Source: Cyanobacteria bacterium OH_PDB_112 (GTDB lineage Bacteria > Cyanobacteriota > Vampirovibrionia > Gastranaerophilales > CAJFVJ01). Taken from it: a stretch of DNA of 12,937 bases. Position 1 is the stretch's first letter; each line of letters opens with the position of its first letter. The position numbers were made by a program, and so were the translations under genes. Below are positions 1 to 6,248 of the stretch, piece by piece. The notes under the pieces were generated by a model. The model ran no database searches. It saw only the letters and a list, made by a program, of their open reading frames with translations, and was not told the DNA's origin. The stretch is taken from assembly GCA_023457295.1 (NCBI GenBank), contig JAEWLZ010000091.1, positions 1 to 12,937 of the forward strand, written 5' to 3'.

Positions 1-550
1 CCGCAGGTATCATATGTGAGTTTTTTTCTGAAAATTTGTCATATTTTCCATAAAGATTACAAGGGATTATAGTTTTATAAGCAAATTCAGGATATTGTCT
101 TGAAATATATTCGCATAATCTTGCAACAGCACATTTTGCTATGGCATAACCTTCATTTGTTGGTTCAAGTTCTCCTTTTAAGACCAATTCTTCTTTAAGA
201 GGATTTTTTGCATTTCTGGGATACATACAGCTTGAGCCCAGATTTAAAAACTTTTTAATGCCTATATTTTGAGCTGCTTTTACAAGGTTAAAACCCATCA
301 TAGTATTTTCATACAAAAATTCTGTGGGTTCGGAAATATTTGCTTGAATACCTCCAACTTTACCCGCGCAATGTATTATTAAATCAGGCTTATTTTCTTC
401 TAAATACTTTGTAACAATATTTAAATCTAATAAATTTAGTTCTGAACTTGAAGGTCTTAAAATTTCATAATCAATATGCAACCTATCAGTCAGGTTTTTC
501 CCCACCATTCCGGATGCTCCGCTGATTAAAATTTTTTTAATAGTTGACAT
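1..550 (-). CDS. fcl: GDP-L-fucose synthase, 3' end cut by the window edge
   Basis: This is the first 183 codons of an NADPH-dependent epimerase/reductase that converts GDP-4-keto-6-deoxy-D-mannose to GDP-L-fucose in the cytosol. The family is usually about 310-320 residues, so the C-terminal 40% lies beyond base 1. Seen in the translation: the Rossmann loop GASGMVG at residues 11-17, CAGKVGGI at 61-68, GSSCMYP at 105-111 with the expected catalytic Ser and Cys, EPTNEGYAIAK at 129-139 with the Tyr-x3-Lys pair (Tyr135, Lys139), and NSHMIPA at 177-183 with the catalytic His179. These fall within one residue of the numbering I recall for the E. coli enzyme. The ATG at 550-548 is preceded by GGAAGG, 7 bases away. 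The gene is divergent from the operon at 667. Its product would feed the GT11 domains at 2575-4230 and 7985-8965. A gmd gene further left is expected but not visible. Confidence 0.95.
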   Translation of the reverse strand, partial: MSTIKKILISGASGMVGKNLTDRLHIDYEILRPSSSELNLLDLNIVTKYLEENKPDLIIHCAGKVGGIQANISEPTEFLYENTMMGFNLVKAAQNIGIKKFLNLGSSCMYPRNAKNPLKEELVLKGELEPTNEGYAIAKCAVARLCEYISRQYPEFAYKTIIPCNLYGKYDKFSEKNSHMIPA

Positions 551-576
551 TTTTCCACCTTCCATTTGGTTATTTT

Positions 577-604
577 ATTATAAAATAAAAATAAAGTGAC
601 ACAA
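577..604 (-). promoter_or_regulatory. Probable sigma-70-type promoter for fcl
   Basis: Read on the minus strand there is TTGTGT (604-599), a 16-base spacer and a perfect TATAAT (582-577). The predicted start of transcription is near 570, giving a leader of about 20 bases that contains the GGAAGG ribosome binding site. The -35 element overlaps one arm of the inverted repeat at 600-627, so a repressor or activator could act there. In DNA this AT-rich such boxes also arise by chance, but spacing and position suit the fcl start. Confidence 0.55.
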
Positions 605-627
605 AAATATTTCAAAAAATTTTTGTG
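600..627. repeat. 9-bp inverted repeat between the divergent genes
   Basis: CACAAAAAT at 600-608 and its exact reverse complement ATTTTTGTG at 619-627 flank a 10-base centre. The repeat lies between the divergent fcl gene and the eleven-gene operon and overlaps the proposed fcl -35 box. A dimeric regulator site controlling both directions is one reading. A chance palindrome in AT-rich DNA is the other. No GC-rich stem is present, so a terminator is unlikely. Confidence 0.35.
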
Positions 628-640
628 ATAAACTTATAAA
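611..640 (+). promoter_or_regulatory. Weak candidate promoter for the glycan operon
   Basis: The eleven-gene operon should be transcribed from the 116-base divergent gap. The best plus-strand pair I find is TTCAAA (611-616) and TATAAA (635-640) with an 18-base spacer, which would start transcription around 647 and leave a leader of about 20 bases. An alternative is TTGTGA (623-628) with TAGTAA (647-652), also 18 bases apart. Neither is convincing. The candidate overlaps the inverted repeat at 600-627. Confidence 0.25.
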
Positions 641-666
641 TAATAATAGTAAAAGGTCACAATAAC

Positions 667-1656
667 ATGCCTAAAATATCGGTTTTAATGCCCGTTTATA
701 ACCCTAAAGAAGAATATTTGAGAGAGTCAATTGAAAGTATATTAAATCAAACTTATTCTGATTACGAATTTATAATAATAAACGATTCTTCTACAAATAA
801 TGCAAAACAAGTTATTTTATCTTACGACGATTCCAGGATAAAATATTTTGAAAATGAAGAAAACTTAGGCTTAATAAAAACATTAAATAGAGGTTTAGAG
901 CTAGTAACAGGTGAATATATCGCAAGGATGGATCAGGATGATATTTCACTTCCCGAAAGATTCGCCAAACAAGTCGACTTTTTAGATAACAATAAAGATA
1001 TTGATGTTCTCGGCACATGGTTTAAAAGATTTCCCAAGGATATTATAATGGATCTTCCGTCGGAAGATGCTGACATCAAAGAGTTTTTCTTATTCAATAA
1101 TAATGCCATCGGGCATCCGACTGTTATGATAAGAAAATCTACGCTAGATAAATACGATTTCAAATATAACGAAGAACATAAAAATGCCGAAGACTACGGT
1201 TTGTGGCTTAATATGATGGAGAAGACAAAGTTTGCAAACTTGCCGGAAGTTTTATTGAATTATCGGCTACATGAAAATAATATTTCTGTTGCAAGCTCAA
1301 AAGAACAAGTCGATATGGCGATAAATTTAAGACTTTATTATCAAAAAAAATATTTAGGTGAAAATTATTTTGAAGACACAAGAAAAATTGAAGAAATTAA
1401 AATAAAGCTTAATGAAAAACAAATAATAACTTCAGAAGAGTTTGAAATAGTAGTCAGGCATTTAGAATTTCGATTACAAAAAGTAAAAAATAAAATATCT
1501 CCGCAAGATTTTGTTCCTATTTATAAGCTTGCGGTTAAAAATTGTAAAAGAGATTATACTTTTTTAAGTACTTTGTGGAATAATAAATTGAATAAACTGG
1601 TTAAAAACAGTTTGTATTTTATGATTAAAAATACTGTATTGGGTTATAATAAATGA
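667..1656 (+). CDS. GT2 family glycosyltransferase
   Basis: This is a cytosolic, inverting, GT-A fold sugar transferase of 329 residues, first gene of the operon. The N-terminal nucleotide-sugar domain is complete: PKISVLMPVYN at residues 2-12, SILNQTY at 24-30, the uridine-contacting IIINDSS at 36-42 (Asp40), and the metal-binding MDQDD at 88-92. The acceptor-side loop HPTVMIRKS occupies 150-158, and EDYGLW at 175-180 supplies the usual acidic catalytic region. From about residue 215 onward the sequence is Lys-rich and predicted helical, without a membrane segment, so it probably binds the membrane peripherally. The ATG lies 10 bases after AAAAGG, a weak ribosome binding site. Its stop overlaps the next start (ATGA). 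Donor and acceptor cannot be told from sequence. It could be an initial extender of the repeat unit or a side-branch transferase. Confidence 0.9.
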   Translation: MPKISVLMPVYNPKEEYLRESIESILNQTYSDYEFIIINDSSTNNAKQVILSYDDSRIKYFENEENLGLIKTLNRGLELVTGEYIARMDQDDISLPERFAKQVDFLDNNKDIDVLGTWFKRFPKDIIMDLPSEDADIKEFFLFNNNAIGHPTVMIRKSTLDKYDFKYNEEHKNAEDYGLWLNMMEKTKFANLPEVLLNYRLHENNISVASSKEQVDMAINLRLYYQKKYLGENYFEDTRKIEEIKIKLNEKQIITSEEFEIVVRHLEFRLQKVKNKISPQDFVPIYKLAVKNCKRDYTFLSTLWNNKLNKLVKNSLYFMIKNTVLGYNK

Positions 1657-2567
1657 GCATTTTAATTACAGGCGGTTCAGGTTTTATAGGTTCTCACATC
1701 GTTGATAAATTTGTCAGCGGAGGGTTCAATGTAATAGTTTTAGATAAAGTTTTACCAAATTTCAAAAATGAAAAAGCAACTTACTATAATATGGATTTGA
1801 ATGCCGATAATTTGGAAGAAATTTTTGAAAGTAATGATATAAAATATGTTATTCATATGGCAGCACAAGCTTCTGTAAGTCAATCTATAAAAGATCCGAT
1901 AGGAGATATGGAAGATAATATAAAGGCCAGCATAAATTTAATCAAATGTTGTCAAAAACATAAAATTCAAAAATTTATAGCAGCTTCTACAGCTGCGTTA
2001 TATGCAAATCCTGAATATCTTCCTATTGATGAAAAACATATAGTTAATGCTTTATCCCCGTATGCAATATCTAAAAATGCTATGGAACAATATATAAAAA
2101 TTTCGGGTTTGGATTATTTAATTTTTAGGTATTCAAACGTTTATGGTCCGCGTCAGAATACAGAAGGTGAAACAGGTGTTATAGCTGTTTTTGTGGAAAG
2201 AATGTTAAATCAGCAATCAGTTGAAATTCATGGCGACGGTGAGCAAGTAAGAGATTTTATTTATGTTGAAGATATTGCAGAAATAAATCTGCGCGCTATA
2301 AAATCCAATTTGAAAAATGAAATTATGAATTTTTCTTCAAATACAGAAACAACTATTAATGAATTGTTTGAAATTATGAGTAATAATACAAACTATTCAT
2401 TGAAACCGATTTATACACCACCGAGGCAAGGTGATATAAAAAAGAGTGTTTTGGATAACAAAAAAGCCATTGAATTATTAGGATACGAACCTAAAGTCGC
2501 ACTTAACGAAGGTCTTATAAAAACGGTGGAGTTCTTCAATCAAAAAAAATTAACATTTAAGAAGTAG
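1653..2567 (+). CDS. NAD-dependent epimerase/dehydratase, UDP-hexose 4-epimerase-like
   Basis: This is an extended short-chain dehydrogenase of 304 residues acting on a nucleotide sugar. Visible features are the dinucleotide loop GGSGFIG at residues 7-13, Asp31 at the end of the second strand (an NAD-type acidic residue), MAAQASV at 69-75, the catalytic ASTAALY at 111-117 and SPYAISK at 135-141 (Tyr137, Lys141), then FRYSNVYGPRQ at 158-168 and VRDFIYVEDIA at 199-209. This pattern fits the GalE/WbpP/WcaG group. Context favours a 4-epimerase making UDP-Gal or UDP-GalNAc, either of which is a donor for the GT6 domain encoded next, but a dehydratase or reductase for another sugar is not excluded. 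It overlaps the upstream GT2 gene by 4 bases and is followed after 7 bases by the GT6-GT11 gene, so co-translation is likely. Confidence 0.88.
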   Translation: MSILITGGSGFIGSHIVDKFVSGGFNVIVLDKVLPNFKNEKATYYNMDLNADNLEEIFESNDIKYVIHMAAQASVSQSIKDPIGDMEDNIKASINLIKCCQKHKIQKFIAASTAALYANPEYLPIDEKHIVNALSPYAISKNAMEQYIKISGLDYLIFRYSNVYGPRQNTEGETGVIAVFVERMLNQQSVEIHGDGEQVRDFIYVEDIAEINLRAIKSNLKNEIMNFSSNTETTINELFEIMSNNTNYSLKPIYTPPRQGDIKKSVLDNKKAIELLGYEPKVALNEGLIKTVEFFNQKKLTFKK

Positions 2568-2574
2568 GTAAAAA

Positions 2575-4230
2575 ATGAAAATAGCAGTTTTATTTATAGC
2601 AACTGGAAGATATATCACTTTTTGGAAGAATTTTTATACTTCTTGTGAAGAATTTTTTTTGAAAGGTCATCAGAAAACATATTTTTTATTTACAGACAGC
2701 AAAAATTTTGACTTTGAAGATAATGAAAATGTTGTAGTAATAAATCAAAAAAAATTAGGTTGGCCTTACGATACATTGATGCGGTTTGATATGTTTTTAA
2801 AAGCAAAAGAGCAATTAAAAGAATACGATTATATGTATTTTATTAACGGAACTATGCATCCTGTTGCGCCAATCGGAGAAGAAATTTTTCCTTCCGAGGA
2901 ACAGGGCATAATGGTTACGTGCCATCCGGGGTTTTATAAATGTGACCGAAAAACTTTTAGTTATGACAAAAATCCAAAATCTTCGGCTTATATTTCTGAT
3001 AATGAAGGTCAATATTACTTTATGGGGGGCTTTAACGGAGGTATTTCATCGGCATTTCTTAAACTTTGCGAAGATATAAATCAAAAAATAAAAGCTGATT
3101 TGAAAAAAGGAATTATTGCTTTATGGCATGATGAAAGCCAGCTAAACAAATATGTTTTGGACAAAAACCCTCTAATTTTGACCCCTGACTATGCGATTCC
3201 TGAACTAATAAGCTTTAATCAGGAAACTCTTTTAGCATTAAAACCAAAAATGAAAATGATAATTTGCGACAAATCAATGGCGAAATATGGTGGCCCTGAT
3301 TGGTTAAGAGGTGTTTCTGACAAAAAAGTAAATTATCTTAAAATCGTCAAACTTATGGGTGGTTTAGGGAATCAAATGTTCCAATATGCTTTTTCAAAAG
3401 CATTGCAAAATAAGTTTAAAGAACCTATTTTATTGGATTTGTCATGGTTTGAGGATGTTAAAAAATCAAAAGATACAACACATCGTCCTTATGATTTAGA
3501 TGTTTTTAATTTGGATGCGAGTTTTGCCACTCCCAAACAAGTAAAAAAATGTATGAACGAAAAAGAATCTAAAATCGCAAAATTTTTCCGTAAATTAAGA
3601 AAACGTCCTAATCCTCAATCTAATAAAGTTGTTGAAAAAAATGCAATAGAATTTGATGAACAACTTTTAGAATACAAAAAAGACGCTTATTATATTGGTT
3701 ATTATCAATCCGAAAAATATTTTGAAGATATTAGGGAGCTACTGTTAAAAGAATTTTCTCCCAAAGAAGCTTTGGATTCAAAAAATCAGGATATGTTAGA
3801 TAAAATAAATAGCCATAATTCTGTTTCATTACATGTGCGTAGGGGAGATTATGTGACAAACCCAAATGCAAATGCATTCCACGGTACTTGTTCTTTGGAC
3901 TATTACAAAAATGCAATTGAATATATAAGTTCTAAAGTTAAAAACCCTCATTTTTATCTTTTTTCAGATGATATAAATTGGGTGATAGAAAATTTAAAAA
4001 TAGATTATCCTTTTACAATTGTTGATATCAACAACGAAAGGGCTGCTTATTTGGATATGGAACTGATGAAACATTGTAAGCACAATATAATTGCCAATAG
4101 TTCTTTTTCTTGGTGGGGAGCGTGGCTGAATGAAAACCCTGACAAAATTGTCATTGCACCCCAAAAATGGTTTAACAATCCGGATACAAATACAGATGAT
4201 TTATTGCTTGAGGATTGGATAAAAATATGA
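2575..4230 (+). CDS. Two-domain GT6-GT11 fusion: ABO-like Gal/GalNAc transferase plus alpha-1,2-fucosyltransferase
   Basis: This 551-residue protein joins two complete glycosyltransferases. Residues 1 to about 246 resemble family GT6, the retaining alpha-1,3-Gal/GalNAc transferases that include the human ABO enzyme. Seen: the GWPYDTLMRFDMF segment at 62-74, INGTMHP at 90-96 where animal enzymes carry DVD, CHPGFY at 116-121, MGGFNGG at 150-156, the signature WHDESQLNKY at 184-193, and a bacterial-type end near CDKSMAKYGG at 231-240. Residues about 256-551 are GT11: LMGGLGNQMFQYA at 260-272, HVRRGDY (GDP-fucose binding) at 420-426, and NSSFSWWGAWL at 508-518. The join is a short linker around 247-255 with no stop or frameshift. 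No signal peptide or membrane helix is seen, so it should work at the cytosolic face. Inferred order: GT11 adds Fuc alpha-1,2 to Gal, then GT6 adds Gal or GalNAc alpha-1,3 to that Gal. Both families occur separately at about the lengths of these halves. AGGT at 2566-2569 precedes the ATG. The last codons overlap the fdtA start (ATGA). Confidence 0.92.
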   Translation: MKIAVLFIATGRYITFWKNFYTSCEEFFLKGHQKTYFLFTDSKNFDFEDNENVVVINQKKLGWPYDTLMRFDMFLKAKEQLKEYDYMYFINGTMHPVAPIGEEIFPSEEQGIMVTCHPGFYKCDRKTFSYDKNPKSSAYISDNEGQYYFMGGFNGGISSAFLKLCEDINQKIKADLKKGIIALWHDESQLNKYVLDKNPLILTPDYAIPELISFNQETLLALKPKMKMIICDKSMAKYGGPDWLRGVSDKKVNYLKIVKLMGGLGNQMFQYAFSKALQNKFKEPILLDLSWFEDVKKSKDTTHRPYDLDVFNLDASFATPKQVKKCMNEKESKIAKFFRKLRKRPNPQSNKVVEKNAIEFDEQLLEYKKDAYYIGYYQSEKYFEDIRELLLKEFSPKEALDSKNQDMLDKINSHNSVSLHVRRGDYVTNPNANAFHGTCSLDYYKNAIEYISSKVKNPHFYLFSDDINWVIENLKIDYPFTIVDINNERAAYLDMELMKHCKHNIIANSSFSWWGAWLNENPDKIVIAPQKWFNNPDTNTDDLLLEDWIKI

Positions 4231-4640
4231 AAAAACATAATGAAAAATATTATTTATATGACCTGAAAGCTTATGGTGATGAAAGAGGACAACTGATTGC
4301 TCTTGAGGCTAATAAAAATCTCCCTTTTGATGTCAAAAGAGTTTATTATATTTATGACACTAAAAAAGGTGTTCCAAGAGGTTATCACGCTCATAAAGAT
4401 TTGGAGCAAGTACTTATTTGTGTCAATGGATGTTGTAAAATCAAGCTTGATGATGGGCTGAATTCTGAAATATTCGAACTTAGTTCACCTGATACAGCTC
4501 TTTATGTCGGTAAAAATCTTTGGCGTGAAATGTTTGATTTTTCACAAGGTTGTGTTTTGGTAGTTTTGGCAAGTGATTATTATAATCCTGATGAATATAT
4601 CAGAGATTATGATGAATTTTTAAAAGAGGTTGCAAAATGA
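4227..4640 (+). CDS. fdtA: FdtA/QdtA-type dTDP-4-keto-6-deoxyhexose 3,4-ketoisomerase
   Basis: This small cupin enzyme of 137 residues (WxcM/FdtA family) moves the keto group of dTDP-4-keto-6-deoxyglucose from C4 to C3, preparing it for amination at C3. Seen: GDERGQL at residues 17-23, RVYYIYD at 38-44, the diagnostic RGYHAHKDLEQ at 51-61 (metal-independent cupin His54 and His56), and LWREMFDFS at 98-106 followed by LASDYYNPDEYIRDYDEF. I chose ATG 4227, which forms an ATGA overlap with the preceding stop, over an in-frame TTG 12 bases earlier. The only Shine-Dalgarno-like match, TGAGGA, ends 12 bases before the ATG. Arg100 sits at a position that, as I recall, helps separate gluco (QdtA) from galacto (FdtA) products, so the product, and hence fdtA versus qdtA, is open. 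Partners here are the DegT aminotransferase at 8958 and the acyltransferase at 4637. RmlA and RmlB must come from elsewhere. Confidence 0.9.
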   Translation: MKKHNEKYYLYDLKAYGDERGQLIALEANKNLPFDVKRVYYIYDTKKGVPRGYHAHKDLEQVLICVNGCCKIKLDDGLNSEIFELSSPDTALYVGKNLWREMFDFSQGCVLVVLASDYYNPDEYIRDYDEFLKEVAK

Positions 4641-5320
4641 ATAATAACAAAACAAAAAAACTTATAATTGTCGGTACGGGAGAAACAGCTCAATTGGCGT
4701 ATGAGTATTTTTCTTATGATTCTGATTACGAAATTGTAGCTTTTAGCGTAGAGAAAGAATATTTGAAAGAAAATAATTTCGTTGGTTTGCCTGTTGTTGA
4801 ATTTGAAAATCTTGAGAATATTTATCCTCCTGGTGAATATGATGCTTTCGTCGCTCTTGCCTCAGGTAAGCTCAATAGGGACAGAACAAATTTATATAAA
4901 AAAACAAAAAACAAAGGCTATTTTTTGGCAAGCTATATAAGTTCTAAAGCTTTTGTTTGGCACAATGTCAAAATTGGTGAAAATTGTTTTATTTTAGAAG
5001 ATAATACTTTGCAGCCATTCACCGAAGTCGGAAATAATGTTGTTATGTGGAGCGGAAACCACCTTGGGCATCGTTCTATTATTAAAGATAATTGTTTTAT
5101 AACTTCACATGTTGTAATTTCAGGCTATTGTGAAATTGGTGAAAATTCTTTTTTGGGAGTAAATTCTACTCTCGCGGATAATGTTAAGATAGCAAAAGAT
5201 AATTTTATTGCACTTGGTGCTGTTATAAATAAGAATACTGAAGAAAATCTTATTTATAAAGGTAATCCTGCTGAACCATCCAAAATAAGTGCTACAAGAT
5301 TTTTTAAAGTGAAGGAGTAA
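4637..5320 (+). CDS. PglD/NeuD-like sugar O/N-acyltransferase, left-handed beta-helix
   Basis: This 227-residue enzyme has a two-part layout. An N-terminal Rossmann-like PglD_N domain (IIVGTGETAQLAYEYF at residues 10-25, then FVALASGKLN at 71-80) is followed from about residue 105 by imperfect hexapeptide repeats forming a left-handed beta-helix (VKIGENC, VGNNVVMWSG, CEIGENSFLGVNS, VKIAKDNFIALGAVI). NHLGHRS at 141-147 supplies the likely catalytic His, and the C-terminal YKGNPAEP at 207-214 is typical of hexapeptide acetyltransferases. The family transfers acetyl from acetyl-CoA to an amino or hydroxyl group of a nucleotide sugar. Lying directly after fdtA with a 4-base overlap, it is the best candidate for the FdtC/QdtC step, N-acetylating a dTDP-3-amino-3,6-dideoxyhexose. 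That assignment is by context. O-acetylation of another sugar is possible, and a second acyltransferase lies at 7034. Confidence 0.85.
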   Translation: MNNNKTKKLIIVGTGETAQLAYEYFSYDSDYEIVAFSVEKEYLKENNFVGLPVVEFENLENIYPPGEYDAFVALASGKLNRDRTNLYKKTKNKGYFLASYISSKAFVWHNVKIGENCFILEDNTLQPFTEVGNNVVMWSGNHLGHRSIIKDNCFITSHVVISGYCEIGENSFLGVNSTLADNVKIAKDNFIALGAVINKNTEENLIYKGNPAEPSKISATRFFKVKE

Positions 5321-5327
5321 ACTATCA

Positions 5328-6245
5328 ATGAAATGGGAGAAAAAAGGACTAATATATTGTCCTGATGGCAAAAATAATTGGGATAGTAATTCTTTTATGA
5401 CTCCAACCGCTATAATGTTAAATACGGATACTATTCGTATTTATGGGGGAATGCGTGATAATGAGGGAGTAAGTCGCATAGGGTTTGTTGATGTAGATGC
5501 CAATAATCCTTCTATAATAAAAAATATATCGAAAAATCCTGTACTCGATATAGGTGAGCCAGGTATGTTCGATGATAATGGTGTAATTTTGGGTGATGTA
5601 ATCAGGGTCAAAGACAAAATTTATATGTATTATATAGGTTTTCAACTAGTTAAAAAAGTTAAATTTTTTGCATTTACAGGTTTGGCAATTAGTGAAGATA
5701 ACGGTAATACTTTTAAAAGACATCAAAAAGTACCTATTATGGACAGGACTAATACGGCTCCTTATATAAGAGCTATACATTCTGTAATTTATGAAGATGG
5801 TATATTTAAAGTTTGGTATCCTATTGATAAAGGTTGGCAATACATAGATGGAACACCTTATCCTTCATATAATATTTGGTATACAGAATCAAAAGACGGT
5901 ATAAATTTTTCTCGTGAAGATAATATTTTATGTGTAGACACAGAGGGAAGTGAATATAGAATAGGACGCCCCAGAGTTTATAAAGAAGACGGCATTTATA
6001 AAATGTATTATACGAGAGATTTTATTGAAAGAAAATATATCGCAGGTTACGCAGAATCCAAAGATGGTAAATTTTGGACAAGATTAGATAACAAATTAGG
6101 AATTGAATGTTCAGAAACAGGCTGGGATTCTAAAATGTGTTGTTATCCTGTATTATTATCACATAATGATAAAACTTATATGTTTTATAATGGTAATGAT
6201 TATGGTAAAACTGGTGTTGGTTACGCAGAATTAGTAAAAGGGTGA
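5328..6245 (+). CDS. Five-bladed beta-propeller protein, GH43/GH130-like, function unknown
   Basis: This 305-residue protein has the recurring strand pattern of the arabinanase/levansucrase five-bladed beta-propeller fold. YMYYIGF at residues 99-105, FKVWYPI at 160-166, YKMYYTR at 224-230 and YMFYNGN at 284-290 are equivalent strands, and SEDNGNTF (122-129), SKDGINF (188-194) and SKDGKFW (244-250) are the matching inter-strand turns. Acidic residues lie where such folds keep their active site (for example Asp44, Asp82-83, Glu208, Asp267), but I cannot confirm a catalytic set. No signal peptide is present, so it is likely cytosolic. That is odd for a polysaccharide-degrading hydrolase and suggests a phosphorylase, a glycan-modifying or a binding role. 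Translation is supported by AAGGAG at 5312-5317, 10 bases from the ATG. It sits between acyltransferase and methyltransferase genes, 7 and 3 bases away. The biochemical function is unassigned. Confidence 0.8.
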   Translation: MKWEKKGLIYCPDGKNNWDSNSFMTPTAIMLNTDTIRIYGGMRDNEGVSRIGFVDVDANNPSIIKNISKNPVLDIGEPGMFDDNGVILGDVIRVKDKIYMYYIGFQLVKKVKFFAFTGLAISEDNGNTFKRHQKVPIMDRTNTAPYIRAIHSVIYEDGIFKVWYPIDKGWQYIDGTPYPSYNIWYTESKDGINFSREDNILCVDTEGSEYRIGRPRVYKEDGIYKMYYTRDFIERKYIAGYAESKDGKFWTRLDNKLGIECSETGWDSKMCCYPVLLSHNDKTYMFYNGNDYGKTGVGYAELVKG

Positions 6246-6248
6246 AAA

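Noticed and set aside
551..666. A small RNA or riboswitch in the divergent gap.
   Set aside because: Only 116 bases, AT-rich, with one short palindrome and no GC-containing stems; promoters and an operator explain it better.
737..752. A 16-base identical stretch shared by the two plus-strand GT2 genes (again at 10118-10133).
   Set aside because: It encodes the conserved ILNQT part of the GT2 fold in the same frame in both genes, and the flanks diverge, so it reflects protein conservation or chance in AT-rich codons rather than a DNA repeat.
4215..4226. An upstream TTG start at 4215 for the ketoisomerase gene.
   Set aside because: It would add only four residues and lies 1-2 bases from the AGGA element, too close for initiation. 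ATG 4227 gives a typical ATGA stop-start overlap.
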